From Arthrobacter zhangbolii (GTDB lineage Bacteria > Actinomycetota > Actinomycetes > Actinomycetales > Micrococcaceae), in the NCBI RefSeq assembly GCF_022869865.1, contig NZ_CP094984.1, positions 3,224,001 to 3,288,000 on the forward strand: DNA of 64,000 nt. Direction: 5' to 3'. The position numbers and the translations under genes are program-made. Below are positions 1 through 8,742 of this stretch, piece after piece. The notes under the pieces are model-generated. The model did no database searches. It had not been told where the DNA came from and saw only the letters and a program-made list of their open reading frames with translations. Within the stretch, counting starts at the first letter, position 1. Each line of letters opens with the position of its first letter.

Positions 1-278
1 TTCTGCGCGCCCAGGTCCAGGTACTGCTTGAGCAGCACCGCATCCCCGATGGGCGGGCGGACCACGGCACTAACAGGGTAGCCGTGCACGGCCTGCAGCT
101 GCGCCAGCAGGGATTCAATCCCGTTGGGGCTGTGCTCGGCGTCGATCAGCAGCCAGTCCAGGCCGGAGCCGGCGCAGATTTCAGCGACCAGCGGGCTGCC
201 GGAGCAGACCCACATACCGGTCTGGCGGCCGCCGGCGGCAAGCCGGGCGGCGAAGGTTTGCTCTACTCGAAGCGGCAT
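1..278 (-). CDS. hpaI: HpaI/HpcH-type aldolase (N-terminal part, cut by window edge)
   Basis: This is the first part of a 4-hydroxy-2-oxoheptane-1,7-dioate aldolase, which makes pyruvate and succinate semialdehyde in the last step of homoprotocatechuate breakdown. The 92 visible codons start [13 protein letters not shown] and show the family's TGMWVCSG and LLIDAEHSPNG segments, then QAVHGYPVSAVVRPP. The ATG lies inside the 3' end of hpaH (16-base overlap), so translation is probably coupled. The C-terminus and the metal-site residues downstream lie outside the window. The family call is firm from the N-terminal motif and from operon context. Confidence 0.85.
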   Translation of the reverse strand, partial: MPLRVEQTFAARLAAGGRQTGMWVCSGSPLVAEICAGSGLDWLLIDAEHSPNGIESLLAQLQAVHGYPVSAVVRPPIGDAVLLKQYLDLGAQ

Positions 279-1048
279 GTGATGGTTCCCAACGGTCCGT
301 AGTCAGCGAAGACGGTATCGCCCTTGTAGACCCACATGGGCCGGGTGAACGATCCGGCAAGAATAATTTCCCCGGCCTGCAGCGAGGTGCCGTGCGCGGC
401 GAGCTTGTTCGCCAGCCAGTACACGCCGGCGGCGGGGTGGTTCAGCACGCCGGCTGCAACGCCGGTTTCCTCGATACCCTGGTTGCGGTAGAGCAGGGCG
501 GAGACCCAGCGGAGATCGACGTCGGCCGGTTTCACCGGGTTGCCGCCCACCACCATGGCGCCCATGGCCGCGTTGTCGGAGATGGTGTCCACAATGGTCC
601 GGCCGTCCATCTCGATCCGCGAATCCAGGATCTCCAGGGCCGGCACCACGTAGTCCGTGGCGTCCAGGACGTCGAAGAGCGTGCAATTCGGGCCGGCCAG
701 CGGCCTGCCCAGCACAAACGCCAGCTCCACCTCGATGCGGGGATGCGTGTAGGCATCCCACTGCAGAACGGCGCCGTTCTCCAGCACCATGTCATCCAGG
801 ATGACGCCGTAGTCCGGCTCGGTAATGCCGGTGGCTGCCTGCATGGCCTTGGAGGTCAGGCCGATCTTGTGCCCGGCCAGCTTCCGGCCGGAGGCTAGCA
901 GCCGGTCCGCCCAGAGGTTCTGCACCGCGTAGGAATCCTCCACGGTCATCTCGGGATAACGGGCGGTCAGCAGCGGCACCGGGGTCCGGGTCCGCTTGGC
1001 TTCGACCAGTTCATCGGCCACCGCCTTCAGGGTCTCTTTATCTAGCAC
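263..1048 (-). CDS. hpaH: 2-oxo-hept-3-ene-1,7-dioate hydratase
   Basis: A 261-aa cytoplasmic hydratase of the MhpD/HpaH family that hydrates 2-oxohept-3-enedioate ahead of the HpaI aldolase. The family signatures HKIGLTS (about residue 60), the metal-binding acidic pair in IEVELAFVL (about 105-113) and LAGSFTRP near the C-terminus are all present, and the length is normal. The start is a GTG (GTG CTA GAT) with only a weak GAAAG Shine-Dalgarno. It follows hpaD after about 130 bases that carry a hairpin, and its end overlaps hpaI. Substrate assignment rests on the operon; the fold call is secure. Confidence 0.92.
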   Translation of the reverse strand: MLDKETLKAVADELVEAKRTRTPVPLLTARYPEMTVEDSYAVQNLWADRLLASGRKLAGHKIGLTSKAMQAATGITEPDYGVILDDMVLENGAVLQWDAYTHPRIEVELAFVLGRPLAGPNCTLFDVLDATDYVVPALEILDSRIEMDGRTIVDTISDNAAMGAMVVGGNPVKPADVDLRWVSALLYRNQGIEETGVAAGVLNHPAAGVYWLANKLAAHGTSLQAGEIILAGSFTRPMWVYKGDTVFADYGPLGTITCRFE

Positions 1049-1109
1049 CGTGCTGCTTTCTGTTCGTTAAAACTAAGGGTGGGACGGGGTGGGACCAGCG
1101 TCCGGGAGG

Positions 1110-1142
1110 ACGACGACGGCGCCGGGCTCGCGCCGCCGTCGT
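1110..1142. terminator. Hairpin with ACGACG clamp between hpaD and hpaH
   Basis: A 13-bp stem with one mismatch (arms 1110-1122 and 1130-1142) and a 7-base loop lies between hpaD and hpaH. There is no T-tract directly after it on the minus strand. It may be an attenuator or an mRNA stability element inside the operon, or a partial terminator. It shares its outer ACGACG sequence with several other hairpins in the window. Confidence 0.55.
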
Positions 1143-1180
1143 TACCGCGCCGTCGTCGGGCCTTTCCGGCGGGGCCGGCC

Positions 1181-2284
1181 CTAGAGCTGGGTACCGATCT
1201 TGAAGCCCTTGGCGGCCTCGCCCGCGTAGCTGCCCGACTCGTCGTCGGGCCGGGTGTAGGAGAACCCGTCCGCGCCGATGGTGACCGCCATTTCGGAGGT
1301 CTCCGTGCGCTTGGTCAGCGGCTGCGGGTTGCCGTCCAGGTCCAGGACCAGGGAGGCCTCGGTGTACCAGGACGGGACCACGGGGTTGCCCCACCAGTCG
1401 CGGCGCTGGTTGTCGTGGACGTCCCAGGTGATGGTGGGGTTGTCCGGATCACCGGTGTAGTAGTCCTGCGTGTAGATCTCGATGCGGTGGTCATCCGGAT
1501 CCAGGATGTAGAGGTAGAAGGCGTTGGATACCCCGTGCCGGCCGGGACCGCGTTCAATCCGGTCGGAAATGCGCAGCGCGCCCATCTTGTCGCAGATCTG
1601 GATGATGTTGTGCTTTTCGTGCGTGGCGAAGGCCATGTGGTGCATGCGCGGGCCGTCGCCGCCGGTCAGGGCGGTGTCATGCACGGTGTGCTTGCGGTGC
1701 ATCCAGGCGGCGTAGGTGACGCCGGCGGAGTCCTTGATGTCCTCGGAGACGCGGAAGCCCAGGTCCTCCAGGTAGGCGCGGCCGCGGGGCACGTCCGGGG
1801 TGACCTGGTTGAAGTGGTCCAGGCGGACCAGTTCGCCGGCGGAGTAGAGGTCGTAGCGCTGGGTGAGGCGTTCCACGTGCTCGGTTTCGTAGAAGAACTC
1901 GTAGGGGAAGCCCAGCGGGTCCTCCACACGCACGGAGTCGCCGATGCCCTTGACGAAGCCATCCTTCCGGCGCTCGGTGCGGCAGCCCAGTTCCTTGTAA
2001 TACGCCTCGGCCGTGTCCACGTCTTCGGGGCTGCGGACGCGGTAGGCCAGGGCGGCGACGGCGGCCACCGGGCCCTTGCGCAGCACCAGGTTGTGGTGGA
2101 TGAACTCCTCCAGCGAACGGAGATAGATGGCGTTTTCGTCCTCTTCGGTGACGTGCAGGCCGAGGACGTCCACGTAGAACTTCCGGGACCGTTCCAGGTC
2201 CGTGACCACCAGGTCCGTGTAGGCGCAGCGGACAATGTCCGGCGGGGCAATGCCGGGGGTGGGGGTGCGGTTTTCAATCTCCAT
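1181..2284 (-). CDS. hpaD: 3,4-dihydroxyphenylacetate 2,3-dioxygenase
   Basis: An extradiol ring-cleavage dioxygenase of the vicinal-oxygen-chelate fold, the type known from Arthrobacter (MndD, manganese) and Brevibacterium (iron). From the ATG at 2284 (AAAGGAG seven bases upstream) the protein has 367 residues. The metal ligands known as His155, His214 and Glu267 fall at H157, H216 and E269, and the acid/base residues His200 and Tyr257 at H202 and Y259, a constant offset of two. It opens homoprotocatechuate to 5-carboxymethyl-2-hydroxymuconate semialdehyde. A TTG at 2302 would add six residues but lies upstream of the ribosome binding site. The metal (Mn or Fe) cannot be read from sequence. 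Confidence 0.96.
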   Translation of the reverse strand: MEIENRTPTPGIAPPDIVRCAYTDLVVTDLERSRKFYVDVLGLHVTEEDENAIYLRSLEEFIHHNLVLRKGPVAAVAALAYRVRSPEDVDTAEAYYKELGCRTERRKDGFVKGIGDSVRVEDPLGFPYEFFYETEHVERLTQRYDLYSAGELVRLDHFNQVTPDVPRGRAYLEDLGFRVSEDIKDSAGVTYAAWMHRKHTVHDTALTGGDGPRMHHMAFATHEKHNIIQICDKMGALRISDRIERGPGRHGVSNAFYLYILDPDDHRIEIYTQDYYTGDPDNPTITWDVHDNQRRDWWGNPVVPSWYTEASLVLDLDGNPQPLTKRTETSEMAVTIGADGFSYTRPDDESGSYAGEAAKGFKIGTQL

Positions 2285-2328
2285 GGTTTTGCTCCTTTGC
2301 AAAAGTAAGGCGATGTGTCCGGGATTCT

Positions 2329-3846
2329 TTAGCCGTCAACCTTGGCGGCGTCGTCGGTCCCGAACTTGGGCGTGTGGACCTTGCCCAGGGTGATGTGCAC
2401 GGCCTGCTGGTCGGTGTAGAAGTCGATGGAGCGGTAGCCGCCCTCGTGGCCCAGGCCGGAGGCCTTCACGCCGCCGAACGGGGTGCGCAGGTCGCGGACG
2501 TTGTGGCTGTTGAGCCAGACCATGCCGGCCTCGGTGTTCTGCGCGAAGTTGTGGGCGCGGGTGAGGTCGGACGTCCAGATGTAGGCGGCCAGACCGTACT
2601 TGGTGTTGTTGGCCAGTTCCAGCGCTTCGGCTTCGGTGTCGAAGGGGGTGATGGCGACGACGGGGCCGAAGATTTCCTCCTGGAAGATCCGGGCGTCGGG
2701 GGCGACGTCGGCGAAGACGGTGGGGGCAATGTAGTTGCCCTCTTCCAGGCCTTCGGGGCGGCCGCCGCCGGCCAGTAGGCGGCCTTCGGTCTTGCCGATC
2801 TCCACGTAGGATGCGACCTTCTTGAAGTGCTCGGGGTGCACCAGGGCGCCCACCTGGGTCTTCGGGTCATGCGGGTCGCCGACGACGATGGTCTTGGCGC
2901 GGGCGGCGTAGCGTTCGCAGAACTCGTCGTAGACCGGACGCTCGACCAGGATGCGGGAGCCGGCGGTGCAGCGTTCGCCGTTGAGGGAGAAGACGCCGAA
3001 CAGGGCGGAGTCGATGGCGGCGTCCAGATCGGCGTCGGCGAAGATGACGCAGGGGCTCTTGCCGCCCAGCTCCATGGACAGGCCCTTCAGGTGTTCCGCG
3101 GCGTTGCGGAAGATGGTCTGCCCAGTGGTGGTTTCGCCGGTGAAGGAGATCAGCGGGACCTCGGGGTGCTTGACCAGTGCGTCGCCGGCTTCCTCGCCCA
3201 GGCCGTTGACCAGGTTAAACACACCGGCGGGGACGCCGGCTTCGGTGAAGATGTCCGCCCAGAGGGAGGCGGAGAGCGGGGTGAATTCGGCCGGCTTGAG
3301 CACCACGGTGTTTCCGGTGGCCAGGGCCGGGGCGAGCTTCCAGGACTCGAGCATAAACGGGGTGTTCCACGGGGTGATGAGCCCGGCCACGCCGATGGGC
3401 TTGCGGTTCACGTAGTTGATCTGGCTGCCGGGGACCTTCATGGCGTCGTCGAACTGGGCGACGATCAGGTCCGCGAAGAAGCGGAAGTTCTCCGCGGCGC
3501 GCAGGGCCTGGCCCTTGGCCTGGGTGATGGGCAGGCCGGTGTCGAAGGTTTCCATTTCGGCCAGGCGGGATTCCTGGGCTTCGACGGCGTCGGCAATTTT
3601 GTTGAGGATGCGGGCGCGTTCGCGCGGCTTCATCTTGGGCCACGGGCCGTTGACGAAGGCTTCGCGGGCGGCGGCGACAGCGGCGTCGATGTCTTCCTTC
3701 TGCCCGGCGGCGGCGGTGGCGTAGGTCTTGTTGGTCACCGGATCCAGTACGTCGAAGGTGGCGCCGTTGATGGAGTCCACAAACTTGCCGTTGATGAAGT
3801 GCTGGATGTGGGTGGGCAGGTTCTCCGGGACGAAGTGCGTGCTCAT
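2329..3846 (-). CDS. hpaE: 5-carboxymethyl-2-hydroxymuconate semialdehyde dehydrogenase
   Basis: A 505-aa NAD-dependent aldehyde dehydrogenase that oxidises the ring-cleavage product of HpaD. It carries the ALDH landmarks: PWNTPF with the oxyanion Asn161, FTGETTTGQ in the cofactor site, the general base Glu259 in SMELGGKSP, and the nucleophile Cys293 in NGERCTAGS. The ATG has AGAGGAAACC upstream. The gene sits between the GntR regulator and hpaD with short gaps, consistent with one transcript. Other ALDH substrates would fit the sequence alone; the neighbours fix the assignment. Confidence 0.94.
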   Translation of the reverse strand: MSTHFVPENLPTHIQHFINGKFVDSINGATFDVLDPVTNKTYATAAAGQKEDIDAAVAAAREAFVNGPWPKMKPRERARILNKIADAVEAQESRLAEMETFDTGLPITQAKGQALRAAENFRFFADLIVAQFDDAMKVPGSQINYVNRKPIGVAGLITPWNTPFMLESWKLAPALATGNTVVLKPAEFTPLSASLWADIFTEAGVPAGVFNLVNGLGEEAGDALVKHPEVPLISFTGETTTGQTIFRNAAEHLKGLSMELGGKSPCVIFADADLDAAIDSALFGVFSLNGERCTAGSRILVERPVYDEFCERYAARAKTIVVGDPHDPKTQVGALVHPEHFKKVASYVEIGKTEGRLLAGGGRPEGLEEGNYIAPTVFADVAPDARIFQEEIFGPVVAITPFDTEAEALELANNTKYGLAAYIWTSDLTRAHNFAQNTEAGMVWLNSHNVRDLRTPFGGVKASGLGHEGGYRSIDFYTDQQAVHITLGKVHTPKFGTDDAAKVDG

Positions 3847-3923
3847 GGTTTCCTCTGGTCTCGAATTCGGCGGGGTCTTTGGGTCTGGCTCGTTGGATCA
3901 GCGGCCGTTTGGATCGGGGCTCG

Positions 3924-4646
3924 TTAGATCGGCGACGGCGGCTGGTTGGCCTGGGCCAGGAAGGCGTTGAGGGTGTTGGTGCGGTGGGTGCGCGCGGCTA
4001 CTTCGATGACGCGCGGAGCGGCATGCGCCTCGATAAAATCCAGCAGCGCCGCGTGTTCCGCAACGGACGCGTGGGCCCGGTCCGGCACGTACCGGAAAAC
4101 GGAGGAGCGCATGCGGCCCAGCCGGTTCCAGCCGCGGTGGACCAGGTCCAGGATGTGCGGGTTGGGGCAGCGGGCGTAGAGCAGGGCATGGAATTCGGTG
4201 TTCAGCGCGGTGAAGCGGACCGGGTCGAAGGCGGCCAGCAGCTCGCGCATCTGGTCATTCAGATCCCTGGCCCGGGCAAGTTCCTCCGCACTGATCTCCG
4301 GGGCGGCCAGCGCGGTGGCGGCGCCTTCGATGATGCTGAGGGCCTGCATGGTGTGCAGGTACAGGTCCGGGTCGATGCCGGCCACGGTCGCACCCACATT
4401 GCGTTCAAAGTGCACCAGGCCTTCGGCTTCCAGCCGCCGGATGGCTTCGCGCACCGGGACCACACTGAATCCCATCTCCGCGGCGATGCTGCTGAGCACC
4501 AGGCGGTAGCCCGGGCTCATCTCGCCGCCGAGGATGCGCTCCTTCAGCTGGGTGTAGGCCTGCTCCGATTTGGAGCCGGTGGCGGTGCTTGTTGTTCCGT
4601 TCATGTCCGCGCTGATGGGTGCGGCGCTCATGGGTCCTTTGGTCAT
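3924..4646 (-). CDS. GntR-family (FadR/FCD type) regulator of the hpa operon
   Basis: A 240-aa transcription factor. A winged helix-turn-helix spans about residues 27-95 (VPVREAIRRLEAEGLV is the classic GntR recognition region). An all-helical FCD domain follows (about 105-225) with conserved FHALLYARC and EHAALLDF histidines that normally hold a metal or acid ligand. Its ATG overlaps the TGA of the upstream FAH-RraA gene by four bases, so it is translated as the second gene of the operon it probably controls. The likely operator is the palindrome at 6130-6155. The inducer is probably a pathway acid, which is an inference. Confidence 0.9.
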   Translation of the reverse strand: MTKGPMSAAPISADMNGTTSTATGSKSEQAYTQLKERILGGEMSPGYRLVLSSIAAEMGFSVVPVREAIRRLEAEGLVHFERNVGATVAGIDPDLYLHTMQALSIIEGAATALAAPEISAEELARARDLNDQMRELLAAFDPVRFTALNTEFHALLYARCPNPHILDLVHRGWNRLGRMRSSVFRYVPDRAHASVAEHAALLDFIEAHAAPRVIEVAARTHRTNTLNAFLAQANQPPSPI

Positions 4647-6118
4647 GCCTGTTCCGTTGCCCAGGCCTCGTACTTTTCCTTCCAGGCCGCGTTCATCGGG
4701 TAGAGCCCGTCCACGGCGTGGCCGGCCTTCACCATTTCCGCGATGAACTCTTCCTGGTGCTCCTGCCGAATGCTGGCCTCCGCCAGCTCCTCGGCGAGGG
4801 CCGGCGGGATGACCAGGATGCCGTCGTCGTCGGCCACAATGATGTCGCCGGGCTGCACGGTGGCGCCGCCGCAGGCAATGGTGATGTCGGTGTCCCAGGG
4901 GACGTGCCTGCGGCCGAGGACGGCGGGGTGCGGGTTGGCGCAGTAGACGGGCAGGTCGATGCCGGCCACGGTGGAGTAGTCGCGCACGCCGCCGTCGGTG
5001 ATGATGGCTGCGGCGCCGTTGTGCTTGGCGCGCAGGGCGAGGATGTCGCCCAGGGTGCCGGTGCCCTTTTCGCCGCGGGCTTCCATGACCAGGATTTCAC
5101 CCTCGCCCACGGAGTCGATGGCGCGTTTCTGCGCGTTGTAGCCGCCCCCGTGGGACTTGAAGAGGTCCTCGCGGTTGGGGACGAAGCGCAGGGTGCGGGC
5201 GGTGCCCACCACCTTGCGGCCGGTGCGGGTGCCGGTGAGGCCGTCGATGGAGACGTTGTTCAGGCCGCGGGCGCGCATCTGCGAAGACAGGGTGGCGGTG
5301 GCGACGGATTCCAGCTTGGCCTTCAGTTCCGGGGTGAGGGTCTTTTGCTGCTTTTCCGGCTGCGAGCCGAGGCCGGCCTTTTCGGCGGAGCCCCAGGCCT
5401 CTTCGCGCTGCTTGTCGTCGATCTTCGGCTGCGCGCCGAAGGGGGCGAGCGGCGTCGTGCCGTCGGCGACGGTGGTGGCGAGGCGGCCGGTGGTCTTCTC
5501 CGTGCCGGGGACATCCACTTCGACTTCGAGGCGGTCGCCGGGGACGGCCACGGAGGCACCGGCGGGGGTGCCGGTGAGGATCAGGTCGCCCGGTTCCAGG
5601 GTGAGCAGCTGGGAGAGGTCGGCCACCAGCTGGGCGAAGGGGAAGAGGAGGTCTGCGGTGGTGTCGTCCTGCGCGAGGTCGCCGTTGACCCAGGTGCGGA
5701 CGCGCAGGTTGCCGGGGTCGACGTCGGCCGCGTTGAGGATGGCGGGGCCCACGGGGGTGAAGCCGTCGCCGCCCTTGGAGCGGAGGTTGGAGCCCTTGTC
5801 TGCCCAGCGCAGGTCGTACACGCCCAGGTCGTTGCTGGCGGTCACTCCCCCGACGTAGCTCCAGGCGTCCTCGACGGTGACGCGGCGGGCGGTCTTGCCG
5901 ATGACGAGGGCGATTTCGCCTTCGAAGCCGAGCAGTTCGCAGCCGGCCGGGCGTTCCACGCTGCCGCCGGTCAGGGCCAGGGAGGAGCTGGGCTTGAGGA
6001 AGTAGGAGGGCTGTTCCGGGGTGCGTCCGCGTTCTGCTGCCCGTGAGGGGTAGTTGATGTGGACGGCGATGACCTTGCCGGCCTGCTTGAGCGTGTCCGT
6101 GGTGGCGTCGTTGCCCAT
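4643..6118 (-). CDS. hpaG: Fused FAH-domain isomerase/decarboxylase and RraA-like protein (HpcE/HpaG role)
   Basis: A 491-aa two-domain enzyme. Residues about 15-225 form a fumarylacetoacetate-hydrolase domain (FEGEIALVIGK metal-binding Glu pair, LILTGTPAG). A linker rich in Pro, Glu and Lys follows, then an RraA / 4-hydroxy-4-methyl-2-oxoglutarate-aldolase-like domain (about 265-480) with GTLGDILALRAK and AAIITDGGVRDYS. In enterobacteria the step from 5-oxopent-3-ene-1,2,5-tricarboxylate uses two tandem FAH domains (HpcE); here the second is replaced by RraA. RraA-like enzymes can decarboxylate oxaloacetate-type acids, so this half may be the decarboxylase. It is the first gene of the operon, with AGGAGAG just upstream of its ATG. 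Confidence 0.88.
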   Translation of the reverse strand: MGNDATTDTLKQAGKVIAVHINYPSRAAERGRTPEQPSYFLKPSSSLALTGGSVERPAGCELLGFEGEIALVIGKTARRVTVEDAWSYVGGVTASNDLGVYDLRWADKGSNLRSKGGDGFTPVGPAILNAADVDPGNLRVRTWVNGDLAQDDTTADLLFPFAQLVADLSQLLTLEPGDLILTGTPAGASVAVPGDRLEVEVDVPGTEKTTGRLATTVADGTTPLAPFGAQPKIDDKQREEAWGSAEKAGLGSQPEKQQKTLTPELKAKLESVATATLSSQMRARGLNNVSIDGLTGTRTGRKVVGTARTLRFVPNREDLFKSHGGGYNAQKRAIDSVGEGEILVMEARGEKGTGTLGDILALRAKHNGAAAIITDGGVRDYSTVAGIDLPVYCANPHPAVLGRRHVPWDTDITIACGGATVQPGDIIVADDDGILVIPPALAEELAEASIRQEHQEEFIAEMVKAGHAVDGLYPMNAAWKEKYEAWATEQA

Positions 6119-6129
6119 GTCTCTCCTGG

Positions 6130-6155
6130 ATCAAGTACGAAATCGTATATGATCA
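6130..6155. promoter_or_regulatory. Palindromic operator, probable GntR binding site of hpa operon
   Basis: A 26-bp inverted repeat with half-sites GATCA-NN-TACGA and TCGTA-NN-TGATC around a central AA. It lies immediately upstream of the ribosome binding site (6122-6128) of the first hpa gene. A TTGACG hexamer at 6179-6184 (minus strand) may be the -35 box; no convincing -10 is seen. A GntR dimer bound here would block transcription start or escape. Confidence 0.8.
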
Positions 6156-6200
6156 GGTTGACATGTGGTGCGGGTCACGTCAAGGGGTTGAAATGCCGGT

Positions 6201-8024
6201 TTAGGCCACCGTGGGACTCCCACCCTTGGTTTTGTTTGCTGTGCGGCGTCTCTGCGTCCGTGAGACCTGATGGGATGTTTCGGTTCTGGGCTGTCTGGAT
6301 TGCCCGGCTAATGGACCGGTACTCGTGTTCTGCACTCGTGAAACTAGATCATCCAGCAGGGGCTCCCACCGACCGTAGTCCGTAGCCTTGGCATGGCTCT
6401 CAAGCCAAAGTGGAAATTCATACTTCCCTCGAGGGGTGAAGTCGTAGCGGTACTCTCCACCGTGTTTCGCTTTGGACTTAAGGACTATCTCCTCACCTTG
6501 CTGCTCAACGAAATGTTGCATAAGCGCGGCGGGGAACATCCATTCGCTCTCTGCATCCTGCTGGCCTACGTAAGTGAGGTATTCCAGCACGGAGCGCTTG
6601 TCGAAACCGAATCTTCCGGTCATCAGGTTCCGCCCTGCCCTACCCTCCTCGTCTGAATCGAATAGGGCAACTATTTCCTGCGTGGCCTCTGCCCTCAAGA
6701 GGACCGACTGAGCAGCGACTGAGTAGGCTCCCTTGCAAGGAATGATCGTAAGACCAGCCAAGTCCTTGGACCGCCCCAGAGCCTTGATAGCCAATTCAAT
6801 GAACTGTTTGTCCGTTTCTCCCTCCACGACCAGGATCACTCTGCTGCGTGATGGAACAGAAGCGTATCGATCAAGGAGTTCCGGGATGACGGAATCAACA
6901 AAAAGACCCGACAAAAGGCTGGCATGCTCCTCATTTCCCTGAGCTGTACCGACGAGCTTCGAAACGCCATCTTTAACGGTTTTCTCCAAGGCGACGACTT
7001 GAGCGGCAGGCGATCTGGAGACGATATACGGTGAATGTGAAGTGACCAGTAGCGTAACGTCATCCCGTTCAGCAAGGCCCTCAAGGTCGTCTCGAAGAGA
7101 ATGTTGTGCAGCTGGGTGGAGGAAGGCTTCAGGTTCTTCAAGAGCGAATATAATAGATTGTTTACTCGCATCACTCAGATAACGAAGCAGGGCGATGAGG
7201 ACACCGCCAGCCACGCCAGTTCCCTTTGATGCTAGGTCCGTCTCCACGGAATCGGTGAGTCGTATCCCGATATTCGAGAGCGTGTCCTCCAGAGAGGTCA
7301 CGGCAGGAATGAGGCCAACTTCCGTAACCTCAGGAAAGAGACGTTTACTCAATTGAAGGATTTTGTCCCGCATCGGCGCAAGAAGACTTTGCTGCAGGTG
7401 TTCCTCATAAACAGTGCGAGCTTTTTCTGAGTCGCTATAAGCTGTGCCGAGTTCCTCCCGAAGTACTGAGTGTAGAATCTCACGGAATTGGCCAACGAGA
7501 AGCGCTTCAATACTCTGTCCGCTCTCGACGGAGACAAATCTAACGAGTTGACGGAACTTCTTTAGCGCTTGCTCGTTTAGCTTCGGGTCGCCGCGGCGCC
7601 CACCCACGCCTTTCGCCGCGAAATATTCTTGCCTAATCAATCCCGTGGTGCGACTGCCCCGGTATTTAACGACAAGGCGTATCTCTCCATTGGCTGCGTA
7701 TGTGGGTTTCCCGAGACCTACGACGCTCTCTTCGTATTCCGTCAAGTAGCGGATCAAGGTTTTCTCGGGACTGGTGCGAGGCTTGATTTTAAATGTCAGC
7801 ATTATGTGTGGATAGGCATAGCGAAGCTGCCCAGGAACGTCATTGTCGGGATTGAACTCATATGATGGGTCTAATGCGAGCTTGAGCGCTCTAACGAGGT
7901 TCGATTTTCCGCAGTTATTTGGTCCAACAAAGGAATTCATGCCGGAGACTAAGGGGACGTCAAAGGCGCCCACAAAGGAACGGAAGGATCTTATTTCTAA
8001 GCGCACTAACTTCAATTTCCACAT
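6201..8024 (-). CDS. OLD-family ATPase/TOPRIM nuclease, probable anti-phage protein
   Basis: A 607-aa protein starting at MWKLKLVRLEIRSFRSF. The N-terminal ABC-type ATPase has Walker A GPNNCGKSN, Walker B IIFALEEPEAFLHP and switch histidine in VTSHSPYIVS. A C-terminal TOPRIM nuclease follows, with VVEGETDKQF and ALFDSDEEG acidic motifs. This is the layout of overcoming-lysogenization-defect nucleases, and of GajA of Gabija; no UvrD-like GajB or other partner is adjacent, so it looks like a solitary class 1 OLD. Base composition is clearly lower than its neighbours (26 of 60 bases G+C at 7141-7200, against 42 of 60 at 9241-9300), a sign of transfer. An in-frame extension to 8129 is possible but looks non-coding. 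Confidence 0.85.
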   Translation of the reverse strand: MWKLKLVRLEIRSFRSFVGAFDVPLVSGMNSFVGPNNCGKSNLVRALKLALDPSYEFNPDNDVPGQLRYAYPHIMLTFKIKPRTSPEKTLIRYLTEYEESVVGLGKPTYAANGEIRLVVKYRGSRTTGLIRQEYFAAKGVGGRRGDPKLNEQALKKFRQLVRFVSVESGQSIEALLVGQFREILHSVLREELGTAYSDSEKARTVYEEHLQQSLLAPMRDKILQLSKRLFPEVTEVGLIPAVTSLEDTLSNIGIRLTDSVETDLASKGTGVAGGVLIALLRYLSDASKQSIIFALEEPEAFLHPAAQHSLRDDLEGLAERDDVTLLVTSHSPYIVSRSPAAQVVALEKTVKDGVSKLVGTAQGNEEHASLLSGLFVDSVIPELLDRYASVPSRSRVILVVEGETDKQFIELAIKALGRSKDLAGLTIIPCKGAYSVAAQSVLLRAEATQEIVALFDSDEEGRAGRNLMTGRFGFDKRSVLEYLTYVGQQDAESEWMFPAALMQHFVEQQGEEIVLKSKAKHGGEYRYDFTPRGKYEFPLWLESHAKATDYGRWEPLLDDLVSRVQNTSTGPLAGQSRQPRTETSHQVSRTQRRRTANKTKGGSPTVA

Positions 8025-8742
8025 CTCCAAGCTCTCGGAACCTGTCGTAATTCTTACATGGTCTATAGCGCTTGGTGGGCAGTGCGAAAGACGGCGTGTC
8101 GAATGTAACCCCTCTGGATGGATGGGCACTAGAAGTACTCCGGCAGCATATTCTTTGGTCGATTGTGCATGGGGATCAACCTAGCCATTGCTGTGGGTAT
8201 CATCGGTACGAGCGTCATCGAGGGGCCCACTTCGGATTTGAGTGCATCACTACAAGAACGCACACAGCCGAGGAAGCAGCCTGCGCCAGAAGTAGCGACT
8301 GGGAACATACCCCAGGATCAGGCTAAGCAGCAGCGGAACCAGCGCTCGAAGTGTGGTGTCCAGACGGCGCATCAGCGACCCGGCCTGGGCGCCGGGGATC
8401 GGTCCGAACGGGGTTTCCTTGGGCGGAAGAGTCCATCGGGCTGGCCCCGGTAGTCGCCCGGAGCCGACGTGCCAAACCCCACACCTGCCAGCAGGATCGC
8501 CCGCGCCGAGCAGCAACAGCACACAACGCCCGGGTCCACGACGCCAGCGCAGCAGCAGGCAGCACCGCGCCCACCGCCGGAACCGCAGCAAAGACCGCCA
8601 CAGCAATCACCCCTTGAGGCTTCCTCCATGTGAATTCGGACGCTCACGGAATATCCCTCGCAGCCCACATGGTTGCCCTAGGCATACCAACTGCAGCCAG
8701 GGAGAACCCACGTCCCGCTGCGAGCAACCGAAGGACCCCCAC
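8025..8742. other. Stretch without a supportable gene
   Basis: About 700 bases between the OLD nuclease and the old yellow enzyme. The left third keeps the low GC of the nuclease; from about 8300 the GC is high again. Overlapping minus-strand reading frames at 8250-8610 encode hydrophobic fragments in two different phases, which could be a frameshifted relic, but I recognise no family. The promoters of both flanking genes must lie here. Confidence 0.5.

Noticed and set aside
1079-2308. 409-aa frame antisense to hpaD, and similar long Val/Gly/Ala-rich antisense frames elsewhere
   Set aside because: Typical high-GC shadow frames opposite well-supported genes.
6201-8024. Full Gabija system
   Set aside because: The required UvrD-like GajB helicase is not encoded next to the OLD-type protein.
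8250-8610. Hydrophobic minus-strand frames before the old yellow enzyme
   Set aside because: Two phases would be needed to build one membrane protein, and no family can be recognised; left as possible relic in the intergenic note.
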